NCBI GenBank assembly: GCA_020025515.1
Contig: JAHHRZ010000022.1
Location: forward strand, 1 to 28,896
Direction: 5' to 3'
Source: Oscillospiraceae bacterium
GTDB taxonomy: Bacteria > Bacillota > Clostridia > Oscillospirales > Oscillospiraceae
Length of the DNA: 28,896 nt
Below are positions 7,352 to 15,780 of this stretch, in pieces. Every line of letters starts with the position of its first letter. Positions within the stretch are counted from its first letter, which is position 1. The notes below the pieces were generated by a model. The model ran no database searches, was not told the origin of the DNA, and saw only the letters and a list, made by a program, of their open reading frames with translations. The position numbers were made by a program, and so were the translations under genes.

Positions 7352-9048
7352 ACGGCACGGAAGTCGGACTTTGCGAAAGTATCAAAATCAACGAAATCAG
7401 CAAACAGAGGCTCGATTTCCACTTTGGAGAAATCAAGAGGCTTGTCAGAAATCAGAGGTACTGCATTTGCATTGCATACATCACTTGCGACTTCTGCAAC
7501 AGCTTCAGGAGCTGCATTCTGTACATCATTTTCCTTCTTACCATCACCCATGGGTTTCATTGTGGGGAACAGAATGACCTCACGGATGGAGTCGGAATTG
7601 GTCAGCATCATGACACAGCGGTCAATGCCGATGCCCAGGCCACCCGTGGGGGGCAGACCGTATTCCAAAGCAGTAAGGAAGTCCTCGTCCATCATACCGG
7701 CCTCGTCATCGCCGTTCTCACGCAGCTCGACCTGCTTCTGGAAGCGCTGGCGCTGATCGATGGGATCGTTCAGCTCGGAAAAAGCGTTGCCCATCTCACT
7801 GTGGCAGATGAACAGCTCAAAGCGCTCGGTCAGGCGGGGATCGCTGGGAGAGCGCTTGGCCAGGGGGGACACATCCACGGGGTGCATGGTAATAAAGGTA
7901 GGCTGGATCAGCTTCTCCTCGACCTTCTGGTCGAAACACTCGTAGAGCGCATTGCCCCAGGTCTTAGGAGCCGTCTCAGGCAGCTCGACGCCAACGGACT
8001 TGGCAGCAGCCACAGCCTCCTCGTCGCTGTCGATGGCCATAAAATCAATGCCGACATACTTCTTCACGGCCTCGTGCATGGGCATACGAGTCCAGCCGGG
8101 GGTCAGATCGATCTGCTCACCCTGCCACTCGATCTGATACGTGCCAAGCAGCTTTTGCGCAGCAGAAGTCAGCAGATCCTCGAACAGATCCATCATATCG
8201 TTAAAGTCAGCGTAGGCCTCGTACAGCTCCACGCTGGTAAACTCGGGATTGTGCTTCGGGTCCATTCCCTCATTACGGAAGATACGGCCCACCTCGTACA
8301 CACGGTCCATGCCGCCTACGATCAGGCGCTTCAGGGGCAGTTCGGTAGCGATACGCATATACATATCGATATCCAGCGTGTTGTGGTGCGTAATGAAGGG
8401 ACGGGCAGTCGCGCCGCCGGAGATGCTGTTCAGGACAGGGGTCTCCACCTCCATGTAGCCGCGGTTATCCAGAAAATCTCGCACATGCTTGATAAACTGG
8501 GAACGGATCACGAAGTTGCGCTTCACCTCGGGGTTGACGATCAGATCCACATAACGCTGGCGGTAGCGCAGCTCCTGATTGGTCAGGCCATGGAACTTCT
8601 CGGGCAGGGGCAGCAGGGACTTGGACAGCAGCGTGGCCGTCACCACACGGACGGACATCTCGCCGCGCTGGGTGCGGAACACCACGCCCTTGACGCCGAC
8701 GATATCACCGATATCATACTTCTTAAAGCGGTTGTACTCCGCCTCGTCCATCTCGTCCTTGCGGGCATAAAGCTGGATGCGTCCAGACTTATCCTGCATA
8801 TCACAGAACGAAACCTTGCCCATACCGCGCTTGGACATAAGACGGCCGGCCACAGAGACCTCCTGGCCCTCCAAGGCGTCAAAATTCTCCTTGATATTGG
8901 CAGAGTCATTGTCCACCACGTACTTGGTGATCTGGAAGGGGTCGTTACCGCTCTCCTGCAGCTCCTTCAGCTTATTCCGGCGGATCTGCAGCAGCTGGGA
9001 CAGATTCTGCTGCTCAGGCGCAGCCTGCTGATTCTTGTTGTCAGCCAT
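7060..9048 (-). CDS. lysS: lysyl-tRNA synthetase (class II) with C-terminal tRNA-binding domain
   Basis: Charges tRNA-Lys with lysine in the cytoplasm. In 662 residues I see an N-terminal anticodon-binding OB fold (about 60-150, with VAGRLMSKRGMGKVSF). The class II catalytic domain follows, with motif 2 FRNEGMDPKHNPEF at 257-270 and motif 3 GLGIGIDRCVMML near 470-482. A typical bacterial LysS ends near residue 500. Here a ~50-residue Ala-rich linker leads to an additional OB-fold tRNA-binding domain of the MetG C-terminal/EMAP-II type (about 555-662, FRAVKVKECEAVKKSKKLLKF onward, split here as a recognisable family signature). This extra domain should raise tRNA affinity. GGAGA lies about 10 nt upstream. 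The gene follows greA by 49 bp, in one operon from the promoter at 9671-9699. Confidence 0.97.
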   Translation of the reverse strand: MADNKNQQAAPEQQNLSQLLQIRRNKLKELQESGNDPFQITKYVVDNDSANIKENFDALEGQEVSVAGRLMSKRGMGKVSFCDMQDKSGRIQLYARKDEMDEAEYNRFKKYDIGDIVGVKGVVFRTQRGEMSVRVVTATLLSKSLLPLPEKFHGLTNQELRYRQRYVDLIVNPEVKRNFVIRSQFIKHVRDFLDNRGYMEVETPVLNSISGGATARPFITHHNTLDIDMYMRIATELPLKRLIVGGMDRVYEVGRIFRNEGMDPKHNPEFTSVELYEAYADFNDMMDLFEDLLTSAAQKLLGTYQIEWQGEQIDLTPGWTRMPMHEAVKKYVGIDFMAIDSDEEAVAAAKSVGVELPETAPKTWGNALYECFDQKVEEKLIQPTFITMHPVDVSPLAKRSPSDPRLTERFELFICHSEMGNAFSELNDPIDQRQRFQKQVELRENGDDEAGMMDEDFLTALEYGLPPTGGLGIGIDRCVMMLTNSDSIREVILFPTMKPMGDGKKENDVQNAAPEAVAEVASDVCNANAVPLISDKPLDFSKVEIEPLFADFVDFDTFAKSDFRAVKVKECEAVKKSKKLLKFTLDDGTGVDRVILSGIHDTYEPEELVGKTLVAITNLPPRKMMGIDSCGMIISAVHHEEGVEKLHCLMVDPHIPAGAKLY

Positions 9049-9097
9049 GTACTGGATTCTCCTATCTTTTCGACCGTAGGGCCGTCTATTTTTAACC

Positions 9098-9571
9098 TTA
9101 GCGCTCCACTTTCAGGATCTTGTAAGCAATCCGGCCTGCGGGAGCTTCCACCATTACCTCATCGCCGGCATTCTTGCCCAGCAGAGCCTTGCCGAACGGG
9201 GATTCCTCGGAGATGGCACCCTTCATGGGGTCGGCCTCTTGAGAACCCACGATCTTGTAGGTCTCCTCCTCGTTGAACTCTTTATCCAGCACGGTAACCG
9301 TGCTGCCCAGCCGGATAAAGTCGCCGGTGACCTCCTGCTCCTCAATGACTACACAGTTGGAAAGAATTTCCTCCAGCTCAGCCATGCGGGAGTAGAGCTT
9401 CCCCTGCTCGTTCTTTGCCTCATCGTACTCGCTGTTCTCAGACAGGTCACCGAAAGAGCGGGCTTCCTTGATCAGCTCGGCCACCTCTTTTTCACGGGTG
9501 GTCTTTAGATAAGTCATCTCGTCCTGCAGGGCCTTGAGTCGCTCAGGGCTCAGCTTATATTCTTTCGCCAT
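9098..9571 (-). CDS. greA: transcription elongation factor GreA
   Basis: A 157-residue protein of standard GreA length. The N-terminal coiled coil (residues 1-75) ends in the acidic tip SFGDLSENSEYDEAK, whose Asp and Glu residues enter the RNA polymerase secondary channel to stimulate cleavage of backtracked RNA. The C-terminal FKBP-like domain ends with GKNAGDEVMVEAPAG and YKILKV. I chose the ATG at 9571 (MAKEYKLSPERLK), with AAAGGTG about 10 nt upstream. An extension to 9613 would run into the promoter leader. First gene of the greA-lysS operon, a known pairing in Firmicutes. Confidence 0.97.
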   Translation of the reverse strand: MAKEYKLSPERLKALQDEMTYLKTTREKEVAELIKEARSFGDLSENSEYDEAKNEQGKLYSRMAELEEILSNCVVIEEQEVTGDFIRLGSTVTVLDKEFNEEETYKIVGSQEADPMKGAISEESPFGKALLGKNAGDEVMVEAPAGRIAYKILKVER

Positions 9572-9670
9572 AGTCAATGCACACCTTTCAAAATACGGCC
9601 TGTCGGCTATCATTATACATAAAATCAGATAAAGAAATGGTCATACTGACACATTTTATATATCTATGTA

Positions 9671-9699
9671 ATTATAGGTTCCGCCCCTGCCTATGTCAA
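9671..9699 (-). promoter_or_regulatory. sigma-A promoter of greA-lysS
   Basis: On the minus strand a perfect -35 TTGACA (9694-9699) and a perfect -10 TATAAT (9671-9676) are separated by 17 bp. Transcription should start about 90 bp before greA. The -35 overlaps the stop region of the unknown gene that ends at 9696. Confidence 0.88.
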
Positions 9700-10382
9700 G
9701 TATCAGATGTAATATTTAACCGCCCCGGCGGCATTTTCCCCCGTTCCCACAGCGCAGCCAGCAGCTGTAAATCGCAGCGGTCCTCCTCCTCCATATCCTG
9801 CCCACAGATCCGCAAGCCGCCCAGATTCGGTCGAAGGCCATACAACTCCAGCGCCGGTTCCCGCACATCAGCCCCGCCATCGAAGCACAGCGCCACCGCT
9901 CCCGTCTCCTCCGGCGGCAGGACGGGAATGCCAAATTCCCACCTAAGGTCTCTGGCCAGCTTCTCCCCCCCGCTTGGCGCGGCAATGATGATGCGTCTGA
10001 CCGTGGGGCACAGAAGCCGGGCGGTCCGGGCCATGTCCCGATCCGCTCGGCTCCCCCGCAATGCTACCGTGGCCCGCCCCGGATCTTTTCCCTGCTGTTC
10101 CAGTGCTTTGACCGCAAGCTCTGCCGACTGGCTTCGCACCAACGGCCCCGGGTCAAGCGGCCGCAGCCCGAACCGCCCCAGCAGTTCCAAGCCCTCGAAC
10201 CAGGGCGGCAGCAACACACGCCGCACACCCCCGGAGCGAAGTTTTCTTCCCGCCCGAGCCAGTCGAAATTCCCCAAAATACCCGTTGGGGTCAGCCCAGG
10301 TCCGCAGTACGGGCAGTCCGTACAGTTCCTCGGTTCTGGCGCTCCCCCAGCCGCCCGCTTCCAGTTTCAACTGCCCAAGCAT
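9696..10382 (-). CDS. uncharacterised protein between spoIIR and greA
   Basis: A 228-residue soluble-looking protein without signal peptide or membrane segments; I do not recognise the family. It is rich in Arg, Gly and Leu. Visible features are GVRRVLLPPWFEGLELLGRF near residue 55, TVRRIIIAAPSGGEKLARDL near 128, and ETGAVALCFDGG near 158. The alternation of hydrophobic beta-like stretches with Gly turns suggests an alpha/beta fold. It begins 47 bp after spoIIR, preceded by a G-rich ribosome binding site, and so is probably co-transcribed with spoIIR. A sporulation role is possible by position only. The greA promoter begins inside its end. Confidence 0.7.
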   Translation of the reverse strand: MLGQLKLEAGGWGSARTEELYGLPVLRTWADPNGYFGEFRLARAGRKLRSGGVRRVLLPPWFEGLELLGRFGLRPLDPGPLVRSQSAELAVKALEQQGKDPGRATVALRGSRADRDMARTARLLCPTVRRIIIAAPSGGEKLARDLRWEFGIPVLPPEETGAVALCFDGGADVREPALELYGLRPNLGGLRICGQDMEEEDRCDLQLLAALWERGKMPPGRLNITSDT

Positions 10383-10429
10383 CCGACCGCCCCCTTTCGG
10401 AAACTATATGCGTATTCCGGGGGATACAT

Positions 10430-11056
10430 TCAGCTCCGCCGCTCCAGATAGCCCCGAATTTTTCCCAGCAGCTCCATGCCTTTGAATTTAAGCACATACC
10501 CCTGGTTCTCCTGCACGATAAGGGCAGCTTGATCGTCTGTAAAGCGTCCTACCTGAACAGCGCTTTCAATTGGCTGGCTGGCAGCGCCCAAACACAGGGG
10601 TGGAAATGCCACACACCACCAGTTCTGCCCCTCTCCTTCCCCAATCACCACCCGCAGGGCCTCGTAGTTCCCGGCCGGCAAACTAAAGTTCTCGTACTCC
10701 TTGGTCGGAAACCAACACTCCTCTAGACTGGCCGTGACTGGGTAATCTCTCCCCCAGTCCTCCACCACCTTCCGTCCGGTGTCGGCCAGCAAGGGCAGAT
10801 GTTCTGTCAGCACAGCGCGGGCCTCCTCCAGGGTGGCCCCCTCCGGATACAACCGCTCCGCCTCTTTCAGTACGCTATCCCGCACCGCCAGCTTCAGCTG
10901 CTGATCTGCGGTGCTGTCCGAATTCGCAATGACATGGAACCGAATCACCCGGTCGGCAAGCGCCTCCTGCTCCCGGCCAAGCCATCCCCCAAACACCAGG
11001 GTAAACACCACTCCAAACATCAATACCAACTCCCAGCGCTTGAACTTCCGATCCAT
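10430..11056 (-). CDS. spoIIR: stage II sporulation protein R
   Basis: SpoIIR is the forespore-made, exported signal that activates the membrane protease SpoIIGA, which then processes pro-sigma-E in the mother cell. The 208-residue protein has an N-terminal membrane anchor or signal (WELVLMFGVVFTLVFGGWLG), followed by the family hallmark VIRFHVIANSDSTADQQLKL and VRDSVL. The middle carries the conserved ECWFPTKEYENFSLPAGNYEAL and the C-terminal part GEGQNWWCVAFPPLC. GAGGAGG lies upstream of the ATG. A candidate sigma-F promoter lies at 11125-11153. The gene shows that the organism sporulates, which matters for the split sigK in this window. Confidence 0.95.
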   Translation of the reverse strand: MDRKFKRWELVLMFGVVFTLVFGGWLGREQEALADRVIRFHVIANSDSTADQQLKLAVRDSVLKEAERLYPEGATLEEARAVLTEHLPLLADTGRKVVEDWGRDYPVTASLEECWFPTKEYENFSLPAGNYEALRVVIGEGEGQNWWCVAFPPLCLGAASQPIESAVQVGRFTDDQAALIVQENQGYVLKFKGMELLGKIRGYLERRS

Positions 11057-11124
11057 ACTTCCTCCTCACGGCAAAAAAACGCCGTCTACCTGTTCCGCAT
11101 TCAGACGTTACATCTGTGCCTCTC

Positions 11125-11153
11125 AGTATAGACGACGCGTTTCACTTTTAAAC
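11125..11153 (-). promoter_or_regulatory. candidate sigma-F promoter of spoIIR
   Basis: On the minus strand, GTTTA (11149-11153) is followed after 15 bp by GTCTATACT (11125-11133). These partly fit the known sigma-F pattern of a GyWTA -35 and a GGnRAnAnT -10. spoIIR is a sigma-F gene in Bacillus and Clostridia. Two -10 positions deviate, so this is tentative. Confidence 0.35.
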
Positions 11154-11999
11154 CGTATGGGCCAAAAAAGTATCTTTTACGGTTTCCCTTAGCCGGGCAT
11201 AGGCCTCCTCCGCTCTCCACTTCGCATCAAAAAGTCCAAATGCAGTGGGGCCGCTGCCACTCATATTAGCCCCCAGTGCCCCGCACTGAATGAGCACGTT
11301 TTTGATGTCGGCCACCCGAATATGCTGCCGCTCAGGCAGGGCGTCCTCAAAGACATTATACATCCGGCGGGCTACCCCAGCCAGATCCCCAGCCTTCAAT
11401 GCTTCAATGGCTCCTTTGGTATCAGGGTGGCAGCGGAGCTTCACGTGGTCAATGCGGCCAAAAAGTTCCGGCGTGGAAATGGGAAAATCGGGCTTGCTCA
11501 CCACCACCCAGCATGGGGGCAGCGCAGGCAGTTCGGTGAGGATTTCGCCTCTGCCCTCCGCCAGAGCGGTACCGCCAAGCACACAGTAGGGCACATCGGA
11601 GCCAACCTGTTCCCCGATTTCAGCTAATTCTCGCAGCGTGAACGGTTCCCCCTCCATCTGGTTCAGGGCACGGAGCACAGCAGCAGCATCGCTGCTGCCG
11701 CCTGCCATACCGGCACACACAGGGATGCACTTGGATATGTTGATTTCCAGGCCGCGGTCTCCCTGCCCCAGCGCAGCCCAAAACGTTCTGGCTGCCATGG
11801 CGCCCAGGTTTTTCTCCCCGTTGGGCAGGAAACTCAAGTTCGTGGACAGGCTCAACGTTCCGCTGTCGTTTTCTTCCAGATTCAGCGTATCACACAGGTC
11901 TATGGACTGCATGATCATACTCAGATCATGGTAACCATCCGGCCGTTTTCCCAGCACATCCAGTGTCAAATTCAGCTTTGCATTGGCTTTGACCTCCAT
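11148..11999 (-). CDS. ispE: 4-diphosphocytidyl-2-C-methyl-D-erythritol kinase
   Basis: A GHMP kinase of the non-mevalonate isoprenoid pathway, phosphorylating CDP-methylerythritol with ATP. The 283 residues begin with MEVKANAKLNLTLDVLGKRPDGYH, the substrate-binding signature of IspE. The Gly/Ser-rich ATP loop PVCAGMAGGSSDAAAVLRAL is near residue 95. The C-terminal GHMP motif MSGSGPTAFGLF lies near residue 255. GGGGAGA lies a few bases before the ATG. It follows the DUF1015 gene by 20 bp and precedes spoIIR by about 90 bp, so it probably belongs to a minus-strand operon. Confidence 0.96.
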   Translation of the reverse strand: MEVKANAKLNLTLDVLGKRPDGYHDLSMIMQSIDLCDTLNLEENDSGTLSLSTNLSFLPNGEKNLGAMAARTFWAALGQGDRGLEINISKCIPVCAGMAGGSSDAAAVLRALNQMEGEPFTLRELAEIGEQVGSDVPYCVLGGTALAEGRGEILTELPALPPCWVVVSKPDFPISTPELFGRIDHVKLRCHPDTKGAIEALKAGDLAGVARRMYNVFEDALPERQHIRVADIKNVLIQCGALGANMSGSGPTAFGLFDAKWRAEEAYARLRETVKDTFLAHTV

Positions 12000-12019
12000 G
12001 GTACTCTCCCCTTTTTCTC

Positions 12020-13252
12020 TCAGTCCCGGAGTTTTCTAGCCTCCAGATAAAACCGTTTGTCACAGGCCTCACCCATGGAAAAAGTCTTGCGAGGCAGCGC
12101 TCCCCTCTGAACGACAGCCGGGAACAGATCCTGTTTTTCCATGGCTGGCAGCAGGAAGGCCACGCAGTCCGGGCTCTCCGCCAAATGGAGCGCCACATCG
12201 TCACCATGTACATAGTCCACCCCGACCTGGTTATGTTGTTCCATATAATGGTCCAGGAAATTCTGCAAGGTACCGATTTCCAATGGCTCCGTTGGATTTG
12301 GCACTGTGATGCACGCCTGTACCGCTCCGTGGGCAAAGGAGAGCACATGGCCCTCTCCCCTGCCTCGATACGCCTCCGGATAAAAGCGCAGAACATCCTC
12401 CAGCAACGCCTCTGGCTCTACACCAAACACCACCCGGTGGATCGGCTCAAAAACCAGAGCCGGGTCATAAATATTTTCCAGCTCCACAAGCGCATATCGT
12501 CTTGGATCGCAGTCCCCCGCCTCTGCCCGGCATTGCTCCCAGCACGCCTTTGCAGCAGCCAGGGAGTGGTTTCCGTCTCCCACCGCGAACAAGGGGGATT
12601 TCGCCAATGCGCCGATGGCCTGGGCGACCCGGCACTGCTGCTCCTGATTCAGCAGCCATCCCCGCAGGTGTCCTCCTTCTTCCATGAGCTCAAAGTCATA
12701 CAGGCGCTCCATCCGGTCGGTCTCCTGGGACAGCGGCTCGATTACGGCGCGTTGCGGATCATCTGCCAGCAGCAGCACATGGGGCAGCTCGATTGGTGCA
12801 CGCTTCCGGACTTCCATCCGGGGCGGGACTCTGGACAAAACCGTGCCCTCTGTGCATCGGATTTGGGAAGTGGAGCCGGGTCGATAGTCATAGGCCTCCA
12901 GGTCTATCCTGCCGATGAGCCCCCGTCGGACCAAACCGCTGTGCAGCGTGCGCTCCACATAGATGAGGGCCCGCTCCAAGGTGCGAAATCTGTTTTCTTC
13001 CAGGTAGGCACCCATCGCATCGTTGATCGCGGCAATTTCCTGTTCCACATTCGCCCCTTCCAGCCGACTCTCCGGCAGAATCAGACGCAGACTGGATGGA
13101 TTTGCTCCAACCCGGTTCTCGACCCGGCTCCAGTACTCCGGCTGAGAGGTGTATTGGTCGCAGGCCACCACTGACCACAGCCCCAGATCACAGTTCTGTG
13201 GCAGCAGAATATCGGCTGGTTTGAAGGGAATATCTGCAAAGTAGTCGTACAC
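12020..13252 (-). CDS. DUF1015 family protein
   Basis: A 410-residue soluble protein of the DUF1015 family, recognised from the opening VVACDQYTSQPEYW, the central GDGNHSLAAAKACWE, and YVHGDDVALHLAE towards the end. The family's biochemical role is not established. In Clostridia and some archaea its genes often sit with serine-biosynthesis genes. Here it lies directly after thrH, whose product dephosphorylates phosphoserine, in line with a role in serine or phosphoserine metabolism. The start is a GTG at 13252 with only a weak ribosome binding site, so the true start could differ by a few codons. Confidence 0.85.
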   Translation of the reverse strand: MYDYFADIPFKPADILLPQNCDLGLWSVVACDQYTSQPEYWSRVENRVGANPSSLRLILPESRLEGANVEQEIAAINDAMGAYLEENRFRTLERALIYVERTLHSGLVRRGLIGRIDLEAYDYRPGSTSQIRCTEGTVLSRVPPRMEVRKRAPIELPHVLLLADDPQRAVIEPLSQETDRMERLYDFELMEEGGHLRGWLLNQEQQCRVAQAIGALAKSPLFAVGDGNHSLAAAKACWEQCRAEAGDCDPRRYALVELENIYDPALVFEPIHRVVFGVEPEALLEDVLRFYPEAYRGRGEGHVLSFAHGAVQACITVPNPTEPLEIGTLQNFLDHYMEQHNQVGVDYVHGDDVALHLAESPDCVAFLLPAMEKQDLFPAVVQRGALPRKTFSMGEACDKRFYLEARKLRD

Positions 13253-13294
13253 AGAAAATCACACCGCTTTCTTATGAAATACCCACATCTAAAA

Positions 13295-13897
13295 TCAGGT
13301 CATTGCATCCTGAATGGCTGCCAGCAGGTCGTCAAACTCCTCGTAGGCAGGGATCTGAGGGTAATCCTTCTTAATCTGCTCCGTGCTGCGGAACAGGAAG
13401 CCGGCCTTGCTGGCCTGAATCATACCCAGATCGTTGAAGCTGTCACCGGAGGCGATCGTCTCATAGCCGATGGACTGAAGGCTCTTCACCGTGGTCAGCT
13501 TTGACTGTGGGCAGCGCATTTTAAAGCCAGTGATCGCACCGTCAGGAGCAACCTCCAGACTGTTGCAAAAAATGGTGGGCCAGCCCAGCTTTTTCATCAG
13601 AGGCTTGGCGAACTCCTCAAAGGTATCGCTGAGGATGATGACCTGAGTGGTCTCACGCAGCCGATCCAAGAACTCCTTGGCACCGGGCAAAGGATCGATG
13701 GTGGCAATGGTCTCCTGAATCTCCTTCAGTCCAAGACCGTGCTCCTTCAGCACCTGGAGCCGCCAGCGCATCAGCTTATCATAGTCTGGCTCGTCACGCG
13801 TGGTCCGCTTCAGTTCGGGAATACCGCTGGCCTCTGCAAAGGCAATCCAGATTTCAGGGACCAGAACTCCCTCCATATCCAAACAAGTGATATACAT
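13295..13897 (-). CDS. thrH: ThrH-type phosphoserine phosphatase / homoserine phosphotransferase
   Basis: A 200-residue HAD-superfamily phosphatase. The nucleophile motif is DMEGVLVPEIW at residues 7-17; its Glu in place of the usual second Asp is the hallmark of ThrH rather than SerB. HAD motif 2 is the Ser/Thr of VIILSDTFEEF, motif 3 the Lys of QSKLTTVK, and motif 4 SGDSFNDLGM. ThrH hydrolyses phosphoserine to serine and can transfer the phosphate to homoserine. GGAG lies 9 nt before the ATG. It is followed 42 bp downstream by the DUF1015 gene and lies just after an aminotransferase, suggesting an amino-acid metabolism cluster. Confidence 0.92.
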   Translation of the reverse strand: MYITCLDMEGVLVPEIWIAFAEASGIPELKRTTRDEPDYDKLMRWRLQVLKEHGLGLKEIQETIATIDPLPGAKEFLDRLRETTQVIILSDTFEEFAKPLMKKLGWPTIFCNSLEVAPDGAITGFKMRCPQSKLTTVKSLQSIGYETIASGDSFNDLGMIQASKAGFLFRSTEQIKKDYPQIPAYEEFDDLLAAIQDAMT

Positions 13898-13954
13898 TGG
13901 TCACCGCTCCTTTTATTATAATGTGGTATCGGAATTGTTGGGCGCAACGCCTCT

Positions 13955-15139
13955 TCAGCCCCTGCCCTGCTCCTCACGGAGCTTGACCAGGAAGTTGTCC
14001 ATGCGGCGAATGGCCTCTGCAATATCCTTCATAGACGAGGCATAACAGATACGGACATAACCCTCACCGCCGGGGCCAAATGCGCTGCCGGGAATGACGG
14101 CCACCCGCTCCTCTCGAAGGAAACGCTCGCAGAACACCTCGCTGGTCAGACCGGTGGACTGGATCGAGGGGAACACATAGAACGCTCCCTTTGGCTCAAA
14201 GCAGCTCAGTCCAATCCGATTCAGATTATCCACCAGGTAACGCCGGCGGCGGTCGTATTCCTCCCGCATATGCTGAATGTCCCGATCGCCATTCCGCACG
14301 GCCTCCACAGCTGCGTACTGGCTGGTAGTCGGTGCGGACATAATACCGAACTGGTGCAGCTTAACCATAGCGCCGATGATCGGCTTGGGGGCGCACACAT
14401 AACCCATACGCCAGCCGGTCATGGCGTGGCTCTTGGAGAAGCCATTGACCACAACGGTCCGGTCGTAAAGCTCTGTCAGGTTGGCGGGCGATACATGGCG
14501 CTGGCCGTAGGTCAGCTCGGCATAGATCTCATCGGAGAGGATCATAATGTCGGTGTCGCGCAGCACCTCTGCGATCCCCTCAAGGTCACGGCGTTCCATG
14601 ACTCCGCCGGTGGGGTTGCAGGGGAACGGCAGCACCAGGGCCTTAGTTTTGGGGGTAATGGCTGCCCGCAGCTCCTCAGGCGTAAGGCGAAACTCATTTT
14701 CCGCCTTCAGCTCTACATAGACAGGCACGCCGCCGGCCATAGTGGTCAGAGGGCCATAGCACACAAAGGAGGGTACAGGCACAATGACCTCATCACCGGG
14801 CTCCAGCAGGACCCGCAGCGAAAGGTCGATTGCCTCGCTGCCGCCCACCGTCACCAGAATCTGGCTGGTATAATCGTACTGTAGGTCAAAGCGACGGTTC
14901 ATATAATTGGCGATTTCACGGCGCAGCTGCAGCATACCAGCGTTCGAGGTATACTTGGTGTGGCCGCGCTCCAGCGACAGAATACCAGCATCCCGGATGT
15001 GCCAAGGGGTAACGAAATCCGGCTCGCCGATGCCGAGGGAAATGGCGTCTGTCATCTCCTCTAAAATGTCAAAGAATTTACGAATTCCAGAGGGCTTGAT
15101 GTCTTGTATCCTCTGATTCAGGATCTGGTCATAGTTCAT
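13955..15139 (-). CDS. PLP-dependent class I/II aminotransferase
   Basis: A 394-residue fold-type I aminotransferase. I see the substrate loop SLGIGEPDF near residue 35, YTSNAGMLQLRREIA near 63-77, the cofactor-binding NPTGGVM at 175, SDEIYAELTY at 202-211, and the catalytic Lys236 in NGFSKSHAMTGWRMGY. C-terminal YVRICYA supplies the carboxylate-binding Arg. The pattern resembles PatA/AspC-like enzymes acting on aromatic or acidic amino acids; the exact substrate is open. Its ATG overlaps the TGA of the Lrp-type regulator by 4 nt (ATGA), so translation is coupled and the regulator probably senses the same amino acid. Confidence 0.93.
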   Translation of the reverse strand: MNYDQILNQRIQDIKPSGIRKFFDILEEMTDAISLGIGEPDFVTPWHIRDAGILSLERGHTKYTSNAGMLQLRREIANYMNRRFDLQYDYTSQILVTVGGSEAIDLSLRVLLEPGDEVIVPVPSFVCYGPLTTMAGGVPVYVELKAENEFRLTPEELRAAITPKTKALVLPFPCNPTGGVMERRDLEGIAEVLRDTDIMILSDEIYAELTYGQRHVSPANLTELYDRTVVVNGFSKSHAMTGWRMGYVCAPKPIIGAMVKLHQFGIMSAPTTSQYAAVEAVRNGDRDIQHMREEYDRRRRYLVDNLNRIGLSCFEPKGAFYVFPSIQSTGLTSEVFCERFLREERVAVIPGSAFGPGGEGYVRICYASSMKDIAEAIRRMDNFLVKLREEQGRG

Positions 15140-15615
15140 GTAAAAATATACTCCCTTTCCTCGGGTTCCTGAGGACGAAGCACCAGGTGCTTTTCTTTAT
15201 ACTTCCTCAAAATAAAATGGGTGGCCACAGACGTGACTCCTTCAATGGTGGACAGGCGTTCACCCACAAACTGTGCCACAGCTCGCAGATTATCACCCGT
15301 GACGATAACCGCCAAATCGAATGCGCCGCTCATCAGGTACATACTTTCCACTTCGTCATACTGGTAGATGCGCTCAGCAATCCGGTCAAACCCGCTGATG
15401 GACTGGGGTGTCACCTTTACCTCGATTAGGGCGGTCACGCTGTCCTTACGGATCTGGGACCAGTCGATTACTGCCTGGTATCCCAGAATGACCCGCTGGT
15501 CCTCCAGTTCTTTGATTGTTTCTTCCGCTTTCTCCGCAGACATACCCACCGCGGAAGCCAGCTGCTCCGTGCTCAGCGTACAGTCCTGTTCCAGCAGTTC
15601 CAACAGTTCTTCCAT
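15136..15615 (-). CDS. Lrp/AsnC-family regulator
   Basis: A 159-residue protein: an N-terminal winged helix-turn-helix (residues 1-55, LSTEQLASAVGMSAEKAEETI), followed by a RAM/AsnC effector domain (about 65-145) with the conserved MSGAFDLAVIVTGDNL and IEGVTSVATHFIL. I chose the ATG at 15615, since AGGAGG lies 9 nt upstream; the frame from 15636 has none. Such proteins form octamers and respond to amino acids. The 4-nt overlap with the downstream aminotransferase indicates a local regulator-enzyme pair. A good sigma-A promoter precedes it. Confidence 0.93.
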   Translation of the reverse strand: MEELLELLEQDCTLSTEQLASAVGMSAEKAEETIKELEDQRVILGYQAVIDWSQIRKDSVTALIEVKVTPQSISGFDRIAERIYQYDEVESMYLMSGAFDLAVIVTGDNLRAVAQFVGERLSTIEGVTSVATHFILRKYKEKHLVLRPQEPEEREYIFT

Positions 15616-15664
15616 AAATACACGCCTCCTAAGCAAGCTAAAGTAGTGTGGTTTAGTTTTTCAC

Positions 15665-15693
15665 ATTATACACGGTATAACCCAAAAATACAA
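15665..15693 (-). promoter_or_regulatory. sigma-A promoter of lrp-type gene and aminotransferase
   Basis: On the minus strand, -35 TTGTAT (15688-15693), 17-bp spacer, -10 TATAAT (15665-15670), about 50 bp upstream of the start codon. Autoregulation by the Lrp-type protein is likely for the family, but I cannot define its operator. Confidence 0.6.
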
Positions 15694-15780
15694 TCCCGGA
15701 GATAAAATACGCGGTTGTCACAAGAAAAGTCCCCGCCAGACTGAATTTCTGTCGTGCACCGCTTTTCTCATACAATAAGG

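Noticed and set aside
7801..9276. 491-codon plus-strand open frame
   Set aside because: It lies antisense to lysS and greA, whose families are certain; its His/Leu/Gly-rich repetitive composition is typical of a shadow frame in GC-rich DNA.
13912..13917. TATAAT just upstream of thrH on the minus strand
   Set aside because: It is so close to the ribosome binding site that the transcript would start inside it, and no -35 is present at a proper distance.
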